64,000 nucleotides of DNA from CAVOJV01 sp963696325 (GTDB taxonomy: Bacteria > Pseudomonadota > Gammaproteobacteria > Competibacterales > Competibacteraceae): the NCBI GenBank assembly GCA_963696325.1, contig CAVOJV010000039.1, positions 1 through 64,000 on the forward strand, written 5' to 3'. A model generated the notes under the pieces. It saw only the letters and a list, made by a program, of their open reading frames with translations, was not told where the DNA came from and did not search any database. A program made the position numbers and the translations under genes. Positions 49,419-59,103 of this stretch are shown here, piece by piece (position 1 is the stretch's first letter; every line of letters begins with the position of its first letter).

Positions 49419-50406
49419 GCAATTCTCCTATGAAACGCATGAAAAGCGCCCACGGCGACAAAGTGGTTCTGGACCAACCCAAGGCCGCCCCGGAACAGGT
49501 GCATGTCTTCGACCAGCGCGAGATCGACGCCATCGATGCCGCCATCGCGGCCCGGCGTCCGTTATTGGTGCGCGGCGAGCCCGGCATCGGCAAGAGCCAA
49601 CTCGCGCGAGCGGCGGCCGTCGATCTGGGGCGCACCTACGTGCAGCACGTGGTCGATTCCCGTACCGAGTCCCGCGATCTACTCTGGCATTTCGACGCCG
49701 TCGCACGGCTCGCCGCCGCCCAGCTCAAGGGCGCGCTGCGCGAGACCAAGGCTAAGTGCCGCAGCGACTTCCATCGGAGCTGGCGGTGGAGAACTATCTG
49801 CATCCCCGCGCGCTGTGGTGGGCTTTCGATTGGGAGAGCGCCAGAAAGCAGGCCATCAAGGCGCGCAGGCCCGACGAGCCGCCTCAGCTTCCCGGCTGCG
49901 ATCCCAGGAACGGCTGCGTGGTGCTGATCGACGAGATCGATAAGGCCGAAACCGATGTCCCGAACGGCTTGCTGGAAGCGCTCGGCGCCGGTCGTTTCAC
50001 GCCCCAGGGCCTGACCGAGCCCGTGACGGCTACACGCGAGCCGCCGCTGGTGATCATCACCACCAACGAGGAACGCGCCCTGCCGGATGCTTTCATCCGC
50101 CGCTGTCTGGTATTGCACCTGCGCCTGCCAGATCGAGATGATGAGCTGATCGCCCATCTGGTGGCGCGCGCTGACGCCCATTTCGACGGCGCCGACCCCG
50201 CTCTTCTGCGCGAAGCGGCGGAGTTGCTGGTTCAGGACCGTCGAAAGGCCGAACAGGAGCATTGGTTGCCCCTACCGGGCCAGGCGGAATATCTAGACCT
50301 GGTGCGCGCCGTGCGAGACTTGGGGTCCGGCCCGGATCAACAGCGCGCCCTGCTCAATAAGGTGTCGCGTTACGTGTTGAAGAAGCATCCAGGGGCCGCT
50401 GTGTGA
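49415..50406 (+). CDS. MoxR-type AAA+ ATPase (one frameshift)
   Basis: Reconstructed about 330 residues. N-terminal part in one frame: EREIDAIDAAI-like helix, Walker A RGEPGIGKSQLA (residues ~53-64), and DSRTESRDLLWHFDAVARL. Near 49755-49785 the frame shifts by a lost base and continues with ELAVENYLHPRALWWAFDW, Walker B GCVVLIDEIDKAE, sensor VIITTNEERALPDAFIRRC and a C-terminal lid. MoxR ATPases remodel partner complexes, usually with a vWA protein. The gene overlaps TIR upstream by four bases and the vWA-like/FGE gene downstream by four (GTGA), so all are co-translated. Confidence 0.85.
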
Positions 50407-52906
50407 AACCGGGCGGCGCCTGTGGCCGCGCCGACCTGGTGCGGGCGTTGGCCAGTGGCGATCCCGCGCTGGCCGATGCGCTCGCGGACTTGCTTGGGTT
50501 CGAGGTCACCGAGAAGCCCAGGCGGGCCAATTTCGACTTTATCACCGAAACCGTAGCAGGCACGACAAGCTCGACAGACATCGTGGTTGTGAAGCAACCC
50601 GAAATTCAAATCGGGCCGCTGATCGAGATTCCCTTCTGGCGCCTCGAAGGCTACGAGTCCGTTGCTGAGGAACCCGGTAACGAGCCTCCACCCATCCCCG
50701 TCAAAACCATCGGCTGGCGCAATCGACCCGAAGCCCCGCCCGCCATCCGCTTGCTCGCGCCTTGGCGGGAGCTGCAACCGCGCTTGCGCGCCGCTCTGGC
50801 GGAGCCGCGTGAGGGACGGGAGATCGACATCAACCTGATCGTCCGGCGCCTGAGTTGCGGCCGGTTGCTGGACCACCTGCCGCGCGAGCGGCATCGTCGG
50901 TGGGGGCCGTGCCTGCAACTGGTCATCGACCGCAGCGAGCATCTGGTACCCTACTGGACCGACCAGGACCAGGTGCGCGGCGAGTTGGCGCGGCTGTTCG
51001 CGGTCCAGGACCTGGAGCAGGCCGTGTTCCACGAAGGCTTAGACGAGCCGCGCCTGCTCGGTGCGTCCGCGTCCAGCGGTTACCGACCGCCACCAGGCGG
51101 TATCGTGCTAGTGCTCGGTGATCTCGGTTGCCTGACGGCTCGGACGGCGGACGAGGACAATCCCTGGCTCGATCTTGGCCGACGTATTGCGGCGGCTGGT
51201 TGTCGTCCGGTGGCGCTGCTGCCCTGTCCCCTCGCGCGCTGCCCAGCGGCCCTGCGGCGCGATTGGCAGCTCATCCCGTGGGAGCGCCCCCGAGGCCACG
51301 CCGTCACCCACAGCCGCGTCTTGCGCCAGCGCGCCGAGCGCCTGTTGCGTCTGGTCTCTCCGGCCGTGCGCATCGAACCAGGGTTTCTGCGCGCGGTGCG
51401 TCTGAGTCTCGGCGCCGACGAGGCCGACGCCGGCACCGAGTCCGACGTCTGGCAGCACCCGGCCATCGCCAGCACTCACAGCGATGCCGCCACGCTCGAC
51501 CTCAAGCGGGCCAAGGAATTGCGCACCGCCTTCGCGGCCGAGCCCATCGGCCGCCAGCGGCAGGTACTCGCCCTATTGCACATCTGGCGCGGCCCTCTGC
51601 CGCAAGAGATCTGGTTCGAGGAAATCCGCGATCTCGCGCGGGTTTCGCTGGAGGCGTTGCCCGAGGCGGCGGACCTGGAAGACGCCCGATGCTTCTTCGC
51701 CTCCATCTGCGACCAACTCGAACCGACCGCTGACGGCCACTCCGATGCGGCCATCGGTGCCTGGATGGGCCGGGTTCGCGGCCGCGCCACCGCCGACTTC
51801 TGGACCATCGACGAAGTCGGTACCCGCCTGCTGCGCATCGATTGGCTGCGGCACCGGCACTTGCCGGATTACCGCCTGCCCGTCCCGTGTGACCCGGTGC
51901 TGCTGCCCGCACCACCGGGACAGCTCGAGCGCCGCTACGAACTACGCCAGCAAGGTAGTGAGCTGGTATTATCCACGGCCCCGTCGAGTCCGACTGCGGT
52001 TACAGCCGAGGCGGGTAGCTATCTGGGCACTCTGCTCACCGGGAATCAGCTCGTTCAGATCGCCGGGATCGTGCCCGCCAGCGCCGACCGCAACGCCTTC
52101 TGGAAATCCGGCCAGCCACCAACCTGGGCCTACGACTGGGGCACGGACGAGTACGGCCACTGGGTCACCTTTAGCGTCGCGGACAAGCAAGGCCACAAAG
52201 TCACCCAACGGATGCGCTGGATCGAACCCGGCACCTTCCAGATGGGCTCGCCGGCGGATGAGCCGGAGCGTTACACAATGAGGGTCCGCAACACTCGGTC
52301 ACCCTCAGTCGGGGCTATTGGCTATTCGACACCGCCTGCACCCAGGCGCTGTGGGAGGCGGTGATGGGCAATAATCCGAGCCGGTTCAAAGGCGCATACC
52401 GGCCAGTGGAGCAGGTGACCTGGAACGACTGTCAAGATTTTCTCAAGCGGCTGAACGAGCGCCTGCCCGGACTCGATCTGGAGCTGCCCTCCGAGGCTCA
52501 GTGGGAGTATGCCTGCCGCGCCGGCACCACCACCCCATTCAGCTTTGGCGCCACCATCACCCCCGAGCAGGTCAATTACAACGGCGATTATCCCTACGCG
52601 GGCGGCAAAAAGGGCCTAAATCGGCAAGAGACCGTGCCGGTGGCGAGTCTGCCACCGAACTCGTGGGGCTTGTACGAGATGCACGGCAATGTCTGGGAGT
52701 GGACTCAGGACCACTGGCACGACGACTACCAGGGCGCTCCGACTGACGGCTCGGCGTGGGTGAGTAGTGATGCCGGCGCGGGGCGCGTCGTTCGCGGCGG
52801 GTCCTGGTACCGCAACGCGCGGCTCGTGCGCGCGGCTTACCGCGGCCGGAACGTCCCCGACTTCCGCCTCGTCAACCTGTGCTTCCGCTGTGCCCGAGTT
52901 CAGGTG
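50403..52906 (+). CDS. vWA-like protein with C-terminal FGE/C-type-lectin domain carrying DGR-like variable region VR1 (one frameshift)
   Basis: GTG 50403 overlaps the MoxR stop. Residues ~170-300 look like a degenerate vWA domain (LQLVIDRSEHLVPYW and GIVLVLGDLGCLTA), then a long helical region, then an FGE-sulfatase domain: RMRWIEPGTFQMGSP. Near 52273 one base is missing; reading resumes in the frame NPSRFKGAYRPVEQV, WEYACRAGTTTPFSFG, GLYEMHGNVWEW, and finally VVRGGSW plus the variable segment ending CFRCARVQV. No stop follows at the expected place because two bases (TG) are absent compared with VR2, so it runs on into the next FGE. The sensor role is inferred from the fold and the pattern of variation. 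Confidence 0.75.
52802..52906 (+). repeat. DGR-like variable region VR1
   Basis: The core 52808-52882 differs from VR2 and VR3 only at first and second codon positions. The positions Y-R-N, L, G-R-N-V, D-F, L-V-N are variable and all encoded by codons ending in C (one ends in G: CGG), as expected if a template with AAC-type codons had its adenines randomised. The following TTCCGCTGTGCCCGAG is identical in all three copies and is a candidate IMH. Confidence 0.8.
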
Positions 52907-54011
52907 AGCCAGGCAGGTCAGTCAGGCGCGGAGCCGGCGGGACCTGCGCCGGGCCGGCAGGCGGAGCGCCGGGCCGCGCAGGTCCCGCCGAGCGGAGCGA
53001 GCCGCGCGGAACCGACCCTGCTTCGTCTCGACACCGGCCAGCCCCCAATCCGCTGCGCGCTGCCCCAGGCGCCCGCCTTCCTCATCCACACCGACCGCGA
53101 GCGCCTCACCTTCGGCCGTCTCACCCGGCCCAAGTGGGCCAGCGCCATCGGCCGCGACCGTTTCGGGCTGTGGAGCGAGATCGCCGTCGATCCAGGTCAA
53201 GGCGAGCCCGTCATCCAGCGCTTGCGCTGGATTCCGCCGGGGCGGTTCTGGATGGGCTCGCCGGAGGAGGAGACCCGAGGGCTGGCGAAGAATGACGACG
53301 AGCGGAAATGGTTCGATGCGGAACATCCCCGGCACCCGGTAACCCTGACCCGAGGCTACTGGCTGTTCGACACCCCCTGCACCCAGGCGCTGTGGGAAGC
53401 GGTGATGGACAAGAACCCGAGCCGGTTCCAGAGCCCGACCCGGCCGGTGGAGCGGGTGAACTGGGACGACGTGCAAGGCTTTCTGACTCAAATCAACGCA
53501 CGGATACCCGAACTCGACCTGGTGCTGCCCAGCGAGGCCCAGTGGGAATACGCCTGCCGGGCCGGCAGCGAGACGGCGATCTACACGGGCGACCTGGCGA
53601 TTCTAGGTGAGAACAACGCCCCGGCGCTCGACCCGATTGCCTGGTATAGCGGCAACAGCGGCGTTGACTTCGATTTGGAGAACGGTTACGACAGCTCTAG
53701 CTGGAAGGAAAAGCAATACCCCCATAAGCAGCGCGGGGACGCGCCCGGTAAAACTCAAGCTGGTCAATCCCTGGGGGCTGTATGACATGCTCGGTAACGT
53801 CTGGGAATGGTGTCAGGATAGCATGAGAGATTACACTGGGGACGCCAGGATGAACCCGCTGGGTTCCCTGGAAGCCGGCGCGAAGCGCGTCATTCGCGGC
53901 GGGGCCTTGGACCACGACGCGCGGTACGTGCGCGCGGCTTGCCGCTACCGGTACGTCCCCGGCAACCGCTTCGCCAACCTGGGCTTCCGCTGTGCCCGAG
54001 TTCAGGTGTGA
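52907..54011 (+). CDS. Second FGE/C-type-lectin domain with variable region VR2 (one frameshift)
   Basis: Continues the same frame as the first FGE domain after its lost stop. A spacer (to about 53080) precedes RPKWASAIGRDRFGLW and the FGE domain: RLRWIPPGRFWMGSP, GYWLFDTPCTQALWE, LPSEAQWEYACRAGS. Near 53733 one extra base shifts the frame (reads KQRGDAPG; the homologue has KLAGTRPVK), after which GLYDMLGNVWEWCQDSMRDY, RVIRGGAL and the variable segment end with RCARVQV and TGA 54009. No convincing start codon is seen between the domains, so either it is the second half of a tandem-FGE protein or a gene that lost its start context. Confidence 0.7.
52935..52990. other. Hairpin downstream of VR1
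   Basis: A perfect 15-bp inverted repeat (CGGCGGGACCTGCGC, 52935-52949, with its complement at 52976-52990) encloses a 26-base loop containing GGCAGGCGGAGCGCCGGG. It starts 29 bases after the last VR1 codon. The hairpin after VR2 has a different stem but the same loop core. Such stem-loops promote cDNA integration in characterised DGRs. Confidence 0.7.
53904..54008 (+). repeat. DGR-like variable region VR2
   Basis: Aligned codon by codon with VR1 (offset 1102), it differs at about 15 of 41 codons and never at a third position. Core 53910-53984; variable residues D-H-D, Y, C, Y-R-Y-V, G-N, F-A-N. The codon before the core (GCC TTG rather than TCC TGG) is the one change that adenine mutagenesis does not simply explain. 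Confidence 0.8.
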
Positions 54012-54033
54012 GCCAGGCAGGCAGGCGCGGAGC

Positions 54034-54089
54034 GCTCGGGACCGGGGTCGCCCCGGCAGGCGGAGCGCCGGGGTGCCGCGGTCCCGAGC
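54034..54089. other. Hairpin downstream of VR2
   Basis: An 11-bp perfect inverted repeat (GCTCGGGACCG, 54034-54044, with CGGTCCCGAGC, 54079-54089). The loop contains the same GGCAGGCGGAGCGCCGGGG core as the hairpin after VR1, while the stems differ in sequence yet both pair: compensatory change. It lies 23 bases after the stop codon. The remaining 54090-54226 has no gene. Confidence 0.7.
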
Positions 54090-54226
54090 CGCGGAGCGGC
54101 GGCGCCGGTCAGGTGCTGCGTGATTTTTGGAATAGTATAAAAGGCTCATGAAGCGGGCGCGGAGCGCTGTTTTGCCGGCAGGGGAATCGCCGTCCTCCCG
54201 CCTCGATTAATTTTCTTTCCTTGTAA

Positions 54227-54247
54227 ATTGAAACAAGTGGTTTCAAT
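54227..54247. promoter_or_regulatory. Palindrome upstream of the DUF4143 ATPase
   Basis: ATTGAAAC-AAGTG-GTTTCAAT, a perfect 8-bp inverted repeat, sits eight bases before ATG 54256, overlapping the area where RNA polymerase or ribosome must bind. It could be an operator for autoregulation or an RNA hairpin controlling translation. Confidence 0.4.
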
Positions 54248-54255
54248 ATGAAAGG

Positions 54256-55446
54256 ATGATACCGCGCTTATTGCAAGAAGATCTTCACCAAGCCCTCAAT
54301 ACAATGCCTGTGGTGGCGCTATTGGGACCACGTCAGGTTGGCAAGACGACCTTAGCGTTGAAAATTGCCGAAGACAAGAACGACAAAAAGACAAGCTATC
54401 TCGATCTAGAGCTGGACACGGATCTCGCCAAGTTGAACGAGGCCGAGTTGTACCTGCGGCAATTCAGCAATCAATTGCTGATTATCGATGAGGTACAACG
54501 CCAGCCGGATCTGTTCCCCCTTTTGAGGGGGCTGGTCGATATTCGTAAGAGGGCGGGTGAGAAGTCCGGGCAGTTCCTTCTGTTGGGCTCGGCATCAAGG
54601 GGTCTCCTGCGACAGTCATCCGAGAGTCTGGCTGGCCGCATCCGCTATCTCGAACTCAAGCCACTGTCCATACTGGAATCCTGTAACGCCGAAGGGAAAC
54701 ACTTCGATCTCCAGCGCCTCTGGTTCCGGGGTGGCTTCCCGGACAGCTATCTTTCGGCCAGCGATAGTGACAGTTGGAATTGGCGCGGCGATTTCATATC
54801 CACTTATGTAGAGCGCGATATCCCGCTGTTGGGGCCGAAACTGCCATCCGAGCAGATGCGCCGCTTCTGGGCCATGCTAGGCTATTCGCATGGACAACAA
54901 CTGAATCTATCGACACTGGCCGCTGGACTTGGGGTTACTCATCCGACCATAAGAAACTATCTGGATGTCCTGACCGATCTTTATATGGTGCGCCAGATAT
55001 CCCCCTGGTCAGGCAACAGCAGGAAGCGCCTGGTCAAGTCTCCCAAAATCTATTTACGCGACACCGGGCTCCTCCACAGGCTTGTGAATATCCCCGATCG
55101 GGAAACGTTGCTTGGCCATCCGATTGTCGCCGCCAGTTGGGAAGGTTTTATCATTGAGAATATCCTGATGCAGATGACGGACAAATGGACCTGCAGCTAT
55201 TACCGCACCAGTGCCCAGGCTGAAATCGATCTGGTTCTAGAAGGGCCGGGCAGGGAGGTATTGGCCATTGAAATCAAGCGTACCCTTTCACCAAAGGTCA
55301 GCAAAGGATTCCGGCTCGCAAGTGAAGATATAAAGGCCACGCGGAAACTCTTTGTCTATGCCGGCACCGAGCGCTACCCACTGACCAATGACATTGAAGC
55401 AATCAGCGTTCTGGAAATGATGCAGATCGTTCAGGGCATTCGATAG
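54256..55446 (+). CDS. AAA+ ATPase with DUF4143 domain
   Basis: 396 residues. N-terminal AAA_14 ATPase: Walker A GPRQVGKTTLA, Walker B LLIIDEVQRQPDLFP, and sensor FLLLGSAS; C-terminal DUF4143 with TYVERDIPLLG, a winged helix (LSTLAAGLGVTHPTIRNYLDVL) and a nuclease-like SYYRTSAQAEIDLVLEGPG...LAIEIKR (PD-(D/E)xK-like). Such ATPases are common in accessory DNA and are suspected of stress or toxin-antitoxin roles; the family function is unproven. Intact gene, lower GC than the flanking FGE genes. Confidence 0.88.
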   Translation: MIPRLLQEDLHQALNTMPVVALLGPRQVGKTTLALKIAEDKNDKKTSYLDLELDTDLAKLNEAELYLRQFSNQLLIIDEVQRQPDLFPLLRGLVDIRKRAGEKSGQFLLLGSASRGLLRQSSESLAGRIRYLELKPLSILESCNAEGKHFDLQRLWFRGGFPDSYLSASDSDSWNWRGDFISTYVERDIPLLGPKLPSEQMRRFWAMLGYSHGQQLNLSTLAAGLGVTHPTIRNYLDVLTDLYMVRQISPWSGNSRKRLVKSPKIYLRDTGLLHRLVNIPDRETLLGHPIVAASWEGFIIENILMQMTDKWTCSYYRTSAQAEIDLVLEGPGREVLAIEIKRTLSPKVSKGFRLASEDIKATRKLFVYAGTERYPLTNDIEAISVLEMMQIVQGIR

Positions 55447-55527
55447 CCTTCGCTTAAGGATATGGCCAAAGGGTCACCGCTTTTTCCGCCCGCGACTAAA
55501 GTCGCGAGTTTCCAATGCGAGGTTTCC

Positions 55528-56420
55528 ATGAATGTCCTACCCATCATCGACAACGCCTGGCACCCGCTGGCGAACGGCTGCCCGCCGGACTGGGCCAGCG
55601 GTTGGGGCCAGGATCGCCAGGGTGTTTTCGTCGAATTCACCTGGCTGGAGGTCACCCAGCGGCTGCGCTGGATTCCGTCGGGGCGGTTCTGGATGGGCTC
55701 GCCGGAGAGCGAGCCGGGCCGCTACAGTGATGAAGGCCCCCGCCATCCGGTCACGCTCGGCCAGGGCTTCTGGCTGTTCGACACGCCTTGCACCCAGGCG
55801 CTATGGGAAACCGTGATGGGAAACAACCCGAGCCGGTTCCAAAGCCCATCCCGGCCGATGGAGCAGGTGAGCTGGGACGACGTGCAGGGCTTTCTGACTC
55901 AAATCAACGCGCGAATTCCGGGTCTGGACCTGGTGCTGCCCAGCGAGGCGCAATGGGAATACGCCTGCCGGGCCGGCACCGAGACGGCGAGCTACAGCGG
56001 TGGCCTGGATATTCTGGGTGAGCGCAACGCCCCGGCGCTGGATCCGATTGCCTGGTATGGCGGCAACAGCGGTGTCGACATTGATCTGGAGAATGGCGAA
56101 GACAGCTCTAGCTGGAAGGAAAAGCAATACCCGCATAAGCTCGCGGGGACACGGCCGGTGAAACTCAAGCGGGCCAATCCCTGGGGACTGTATGACATGC
56201 TCGGTAACGTCTGGGAGTGGTGTCATGATGGTATGAGGGATTACATGAGGACGGCAAGACGAACCCGCTGGGTCCCCTGGAAACCGGCGCAGTGCGCGTC
56301 ATTCGCGGCGGGTCCTGGGGCGACCTCGCGCGGTACGTGCGCGCGGCTTACCGCAGCCAGGGCGACCCCGGCTACCGCTACGACGACCTGGGCTTCCGCT
56401 GTGCCCGAGCTCAGGCATGA
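55528..56420 (+). CDS. Free-standing FGE/C-type-lectin protein with variable region VR3 (one frameshift)
   Basis: About 297 residues. ATG 55528 gives MNVLPIIDNAWHPLANG and the FGE domain RLRWIPSGRFWMGSPESEP, GFWLFDTPCTQALWE, LPSEAQWEYACRAGTE, GLYDMLGNVWEWCHDGMRDY. Near 56249 a lost base shifts the frame; the correct continuation, GKTNPLGPLETGAVRVIRGG, leads to the variable segment and TGA 56418. Unlike the first FGE it has no vWA part, so it may be an accessory sensor served by the same machinery. Confidence 0.8.
56313..56417 (+). repeat. DGR-like variable region VR3
   Basis: Offset 3511 from VR1. Core 56319-56393 with variable residues G-D-L, Y, S-Q-G-D, G-Y, Y-D-D. Identical third positions to VR1 and VR2 over 38 codons; two last codons (GCT CAG GCA) differ. 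Downstream, GGAGCGGAGCGCCC resembles the hairpin-loop core of the other two, but no long stem is evident. Confidence 0.8.
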
Positions 56421-56558
56421 GCCACGCGGCAGGGGGGAGCGGAGCGCCCGCGGCACGCTGTTTTGCCCCTCAACCCCGGCCCCTCTCCCTCCCGACAGGG
56501 GTAGGTAACAGGGATAGGGGCGTATAAGGATATGCGCTAACCGGTCAGAAACCTTTAC

Positions 56559-57960
<1,402 letters not shown>

Positions 57961-57977
57961 GAAAACACTCCTGACTT

Positions 57978-58021
57978 GTAATTACCTACCCTCCGGCTGG
58001 CCTTGGAGGGTAGGTAGTTAC
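57978..58021. other. Strong 17-bp hairpin upstream of asnS
   Basis: GTAATTACCTACCCTCC (57978-57994) pairs with GGAGGGTAGGTAGTTAC (58005-58021), one G-T wobble, loop of ten bases. It lies 17 bases before the asnS start and about 130 bases downstream of the helix-hairpin-helix gene. There is no T-run on either side, so it could be an asnS leader control element or an attenuator rather than a simple terminator. A related CCTACCCTGG occurs at 58051. Confidence 0.5.
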
Positions 58022-58148
58022 GACAATTTATTGACCTACCGCCGCGAATTTCCTACCCTGGCAGACATGCGGCCAGATTTCATGGGGGCGGCTTTGCTAG
58101 CCGCGATAGCCGTGGTTGGGAAACGGTTCCCACGATAACCGTCCCCGA

Positions 58149-58857
58149 TCAAAGCCGTTCGTTGTACTTCTGAAAGTGTTGTTCCTTGGCTTGCTCGATC
58201 CAGTTGTCGCGGCGGATACGACCGGAAAACTTGGTGATGGCTGTCTCAAGCTGTTTGATGTCCTCATCGCTAAGCTGGGCAAGCTGTCGGTAACTGACGA
58301 TGCCGTGGTCGTTCAGTTTTTTTTCCATGGCCGGTCCCACGCCCACCAGCGTTTTCAGGTCATCTTTCCCCAAGGGAGAGACCAGCTCCACGGCTGGTAT
58401 CCGCTTTGGAAGGCGCTGCGGATTTAGCAGCCGGGGAGCTGGCCGGAGCAACCAGAATGTTTAGCTTGGCGGCCCCCTCCGGCTTGGCCGGCGGCTGCTG
58501 GACCGCTTTGCTGCTGCTTCTCAGCAGCTCGAAACAATCACCCCACAGCTTGCGCTGGGTCTGGACCCAGCCTTGCACCACCTCCTCCACTTGCCGCGTC
58601 CATCCCACGATAGGCTCGGGAATACCCTGTTCGGAAGCGATCTGCCTGGCCCATTGCTCCAGCCACGCGGATTCGGCCCTGAGAGCTTTTTGCACGGTAT
58701 CCTCCCAGGCATCAAGATTCTTCAGATAGGCTTCCCGCCATCCCTCTATACCTTCGGGGAGCGGCAAACTGGGCAGGACCGTGGACAGTCCCTCCCACAA
58801 GCGCTTTTGCGTTTCGGCCAGGGTTTTGAAGATGTCGTCTTTCAGCCAGTTACTCAT
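58149..58857 (-). CDS. Phasin-like protein with C-terminal helix-hairpin-helix domain (frameshifted)
   Basis: N-terminal part in one frame (ATG 58857 after GGAGG): MSNWLKDDIFKTLAETQKRLWEGL and WEDTVQKALRAESAWLEQWARQ form long amphipathic helices like phasins or the PhaE subunit of class III PHA synthase. An Ala/Pro linker is followed, in the other frame, by a helix-hairpin-helix (DDLKTLVGVGPAMEKKLNDHG). One base must be gained or lost around 58390-58450. PHA-granule binding is inferred only from helix layout; it may be something else. Confidence 0.55.
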
Positions 58858-59103
58858 TATCATTTTCCTCCGTATGGCGTTTCCACAGCGCGTTGCGCTG
58901 AGCGGGTGGGCGCACCCGTTTACACATCGGTATCGCCAATGGTAGTTCCACCGGCTCTCAAGTCCAGACATCCTTTGAATTTTAATCCCCAAGCCTGTTC
59001 TCAGGCGCATTCACCGGGTGTAACCCTTGCCATCATCTGGGTTTTCCCGGCACTATCGCGCCACGCTGACCGCGCCCTCGGCAGTTCATCCACGGATGCG
59101 TTT

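Noticed and set aside
54227..54247. A CRISPR repeat (GTTTCAAT/ATTGAAAC is a typical repeat end)
   Set aside because: It occurs once, as a palindrome, with no spacers or cas genes.
54090..54255. A DGR template repeat between VR2 and the ATPase
   Set aside because: The stretch contains no VR-like sequence with AAC codons; only a short GCGCGGAGCGCT-type echo of the hairpin loop.
54256..55446. Reverse transcriptase of the DGR
   Set aside because: The protein has Walker A/B motifs and a DUF4143 domain, and no YxDD motif.
58573..59103. A 177-codon N-terminal extension of MgtE
   Set aside because: The segment is opposite the phasin-like gene and shows no MgtE similarity; ATG 59104 gives the normal start.
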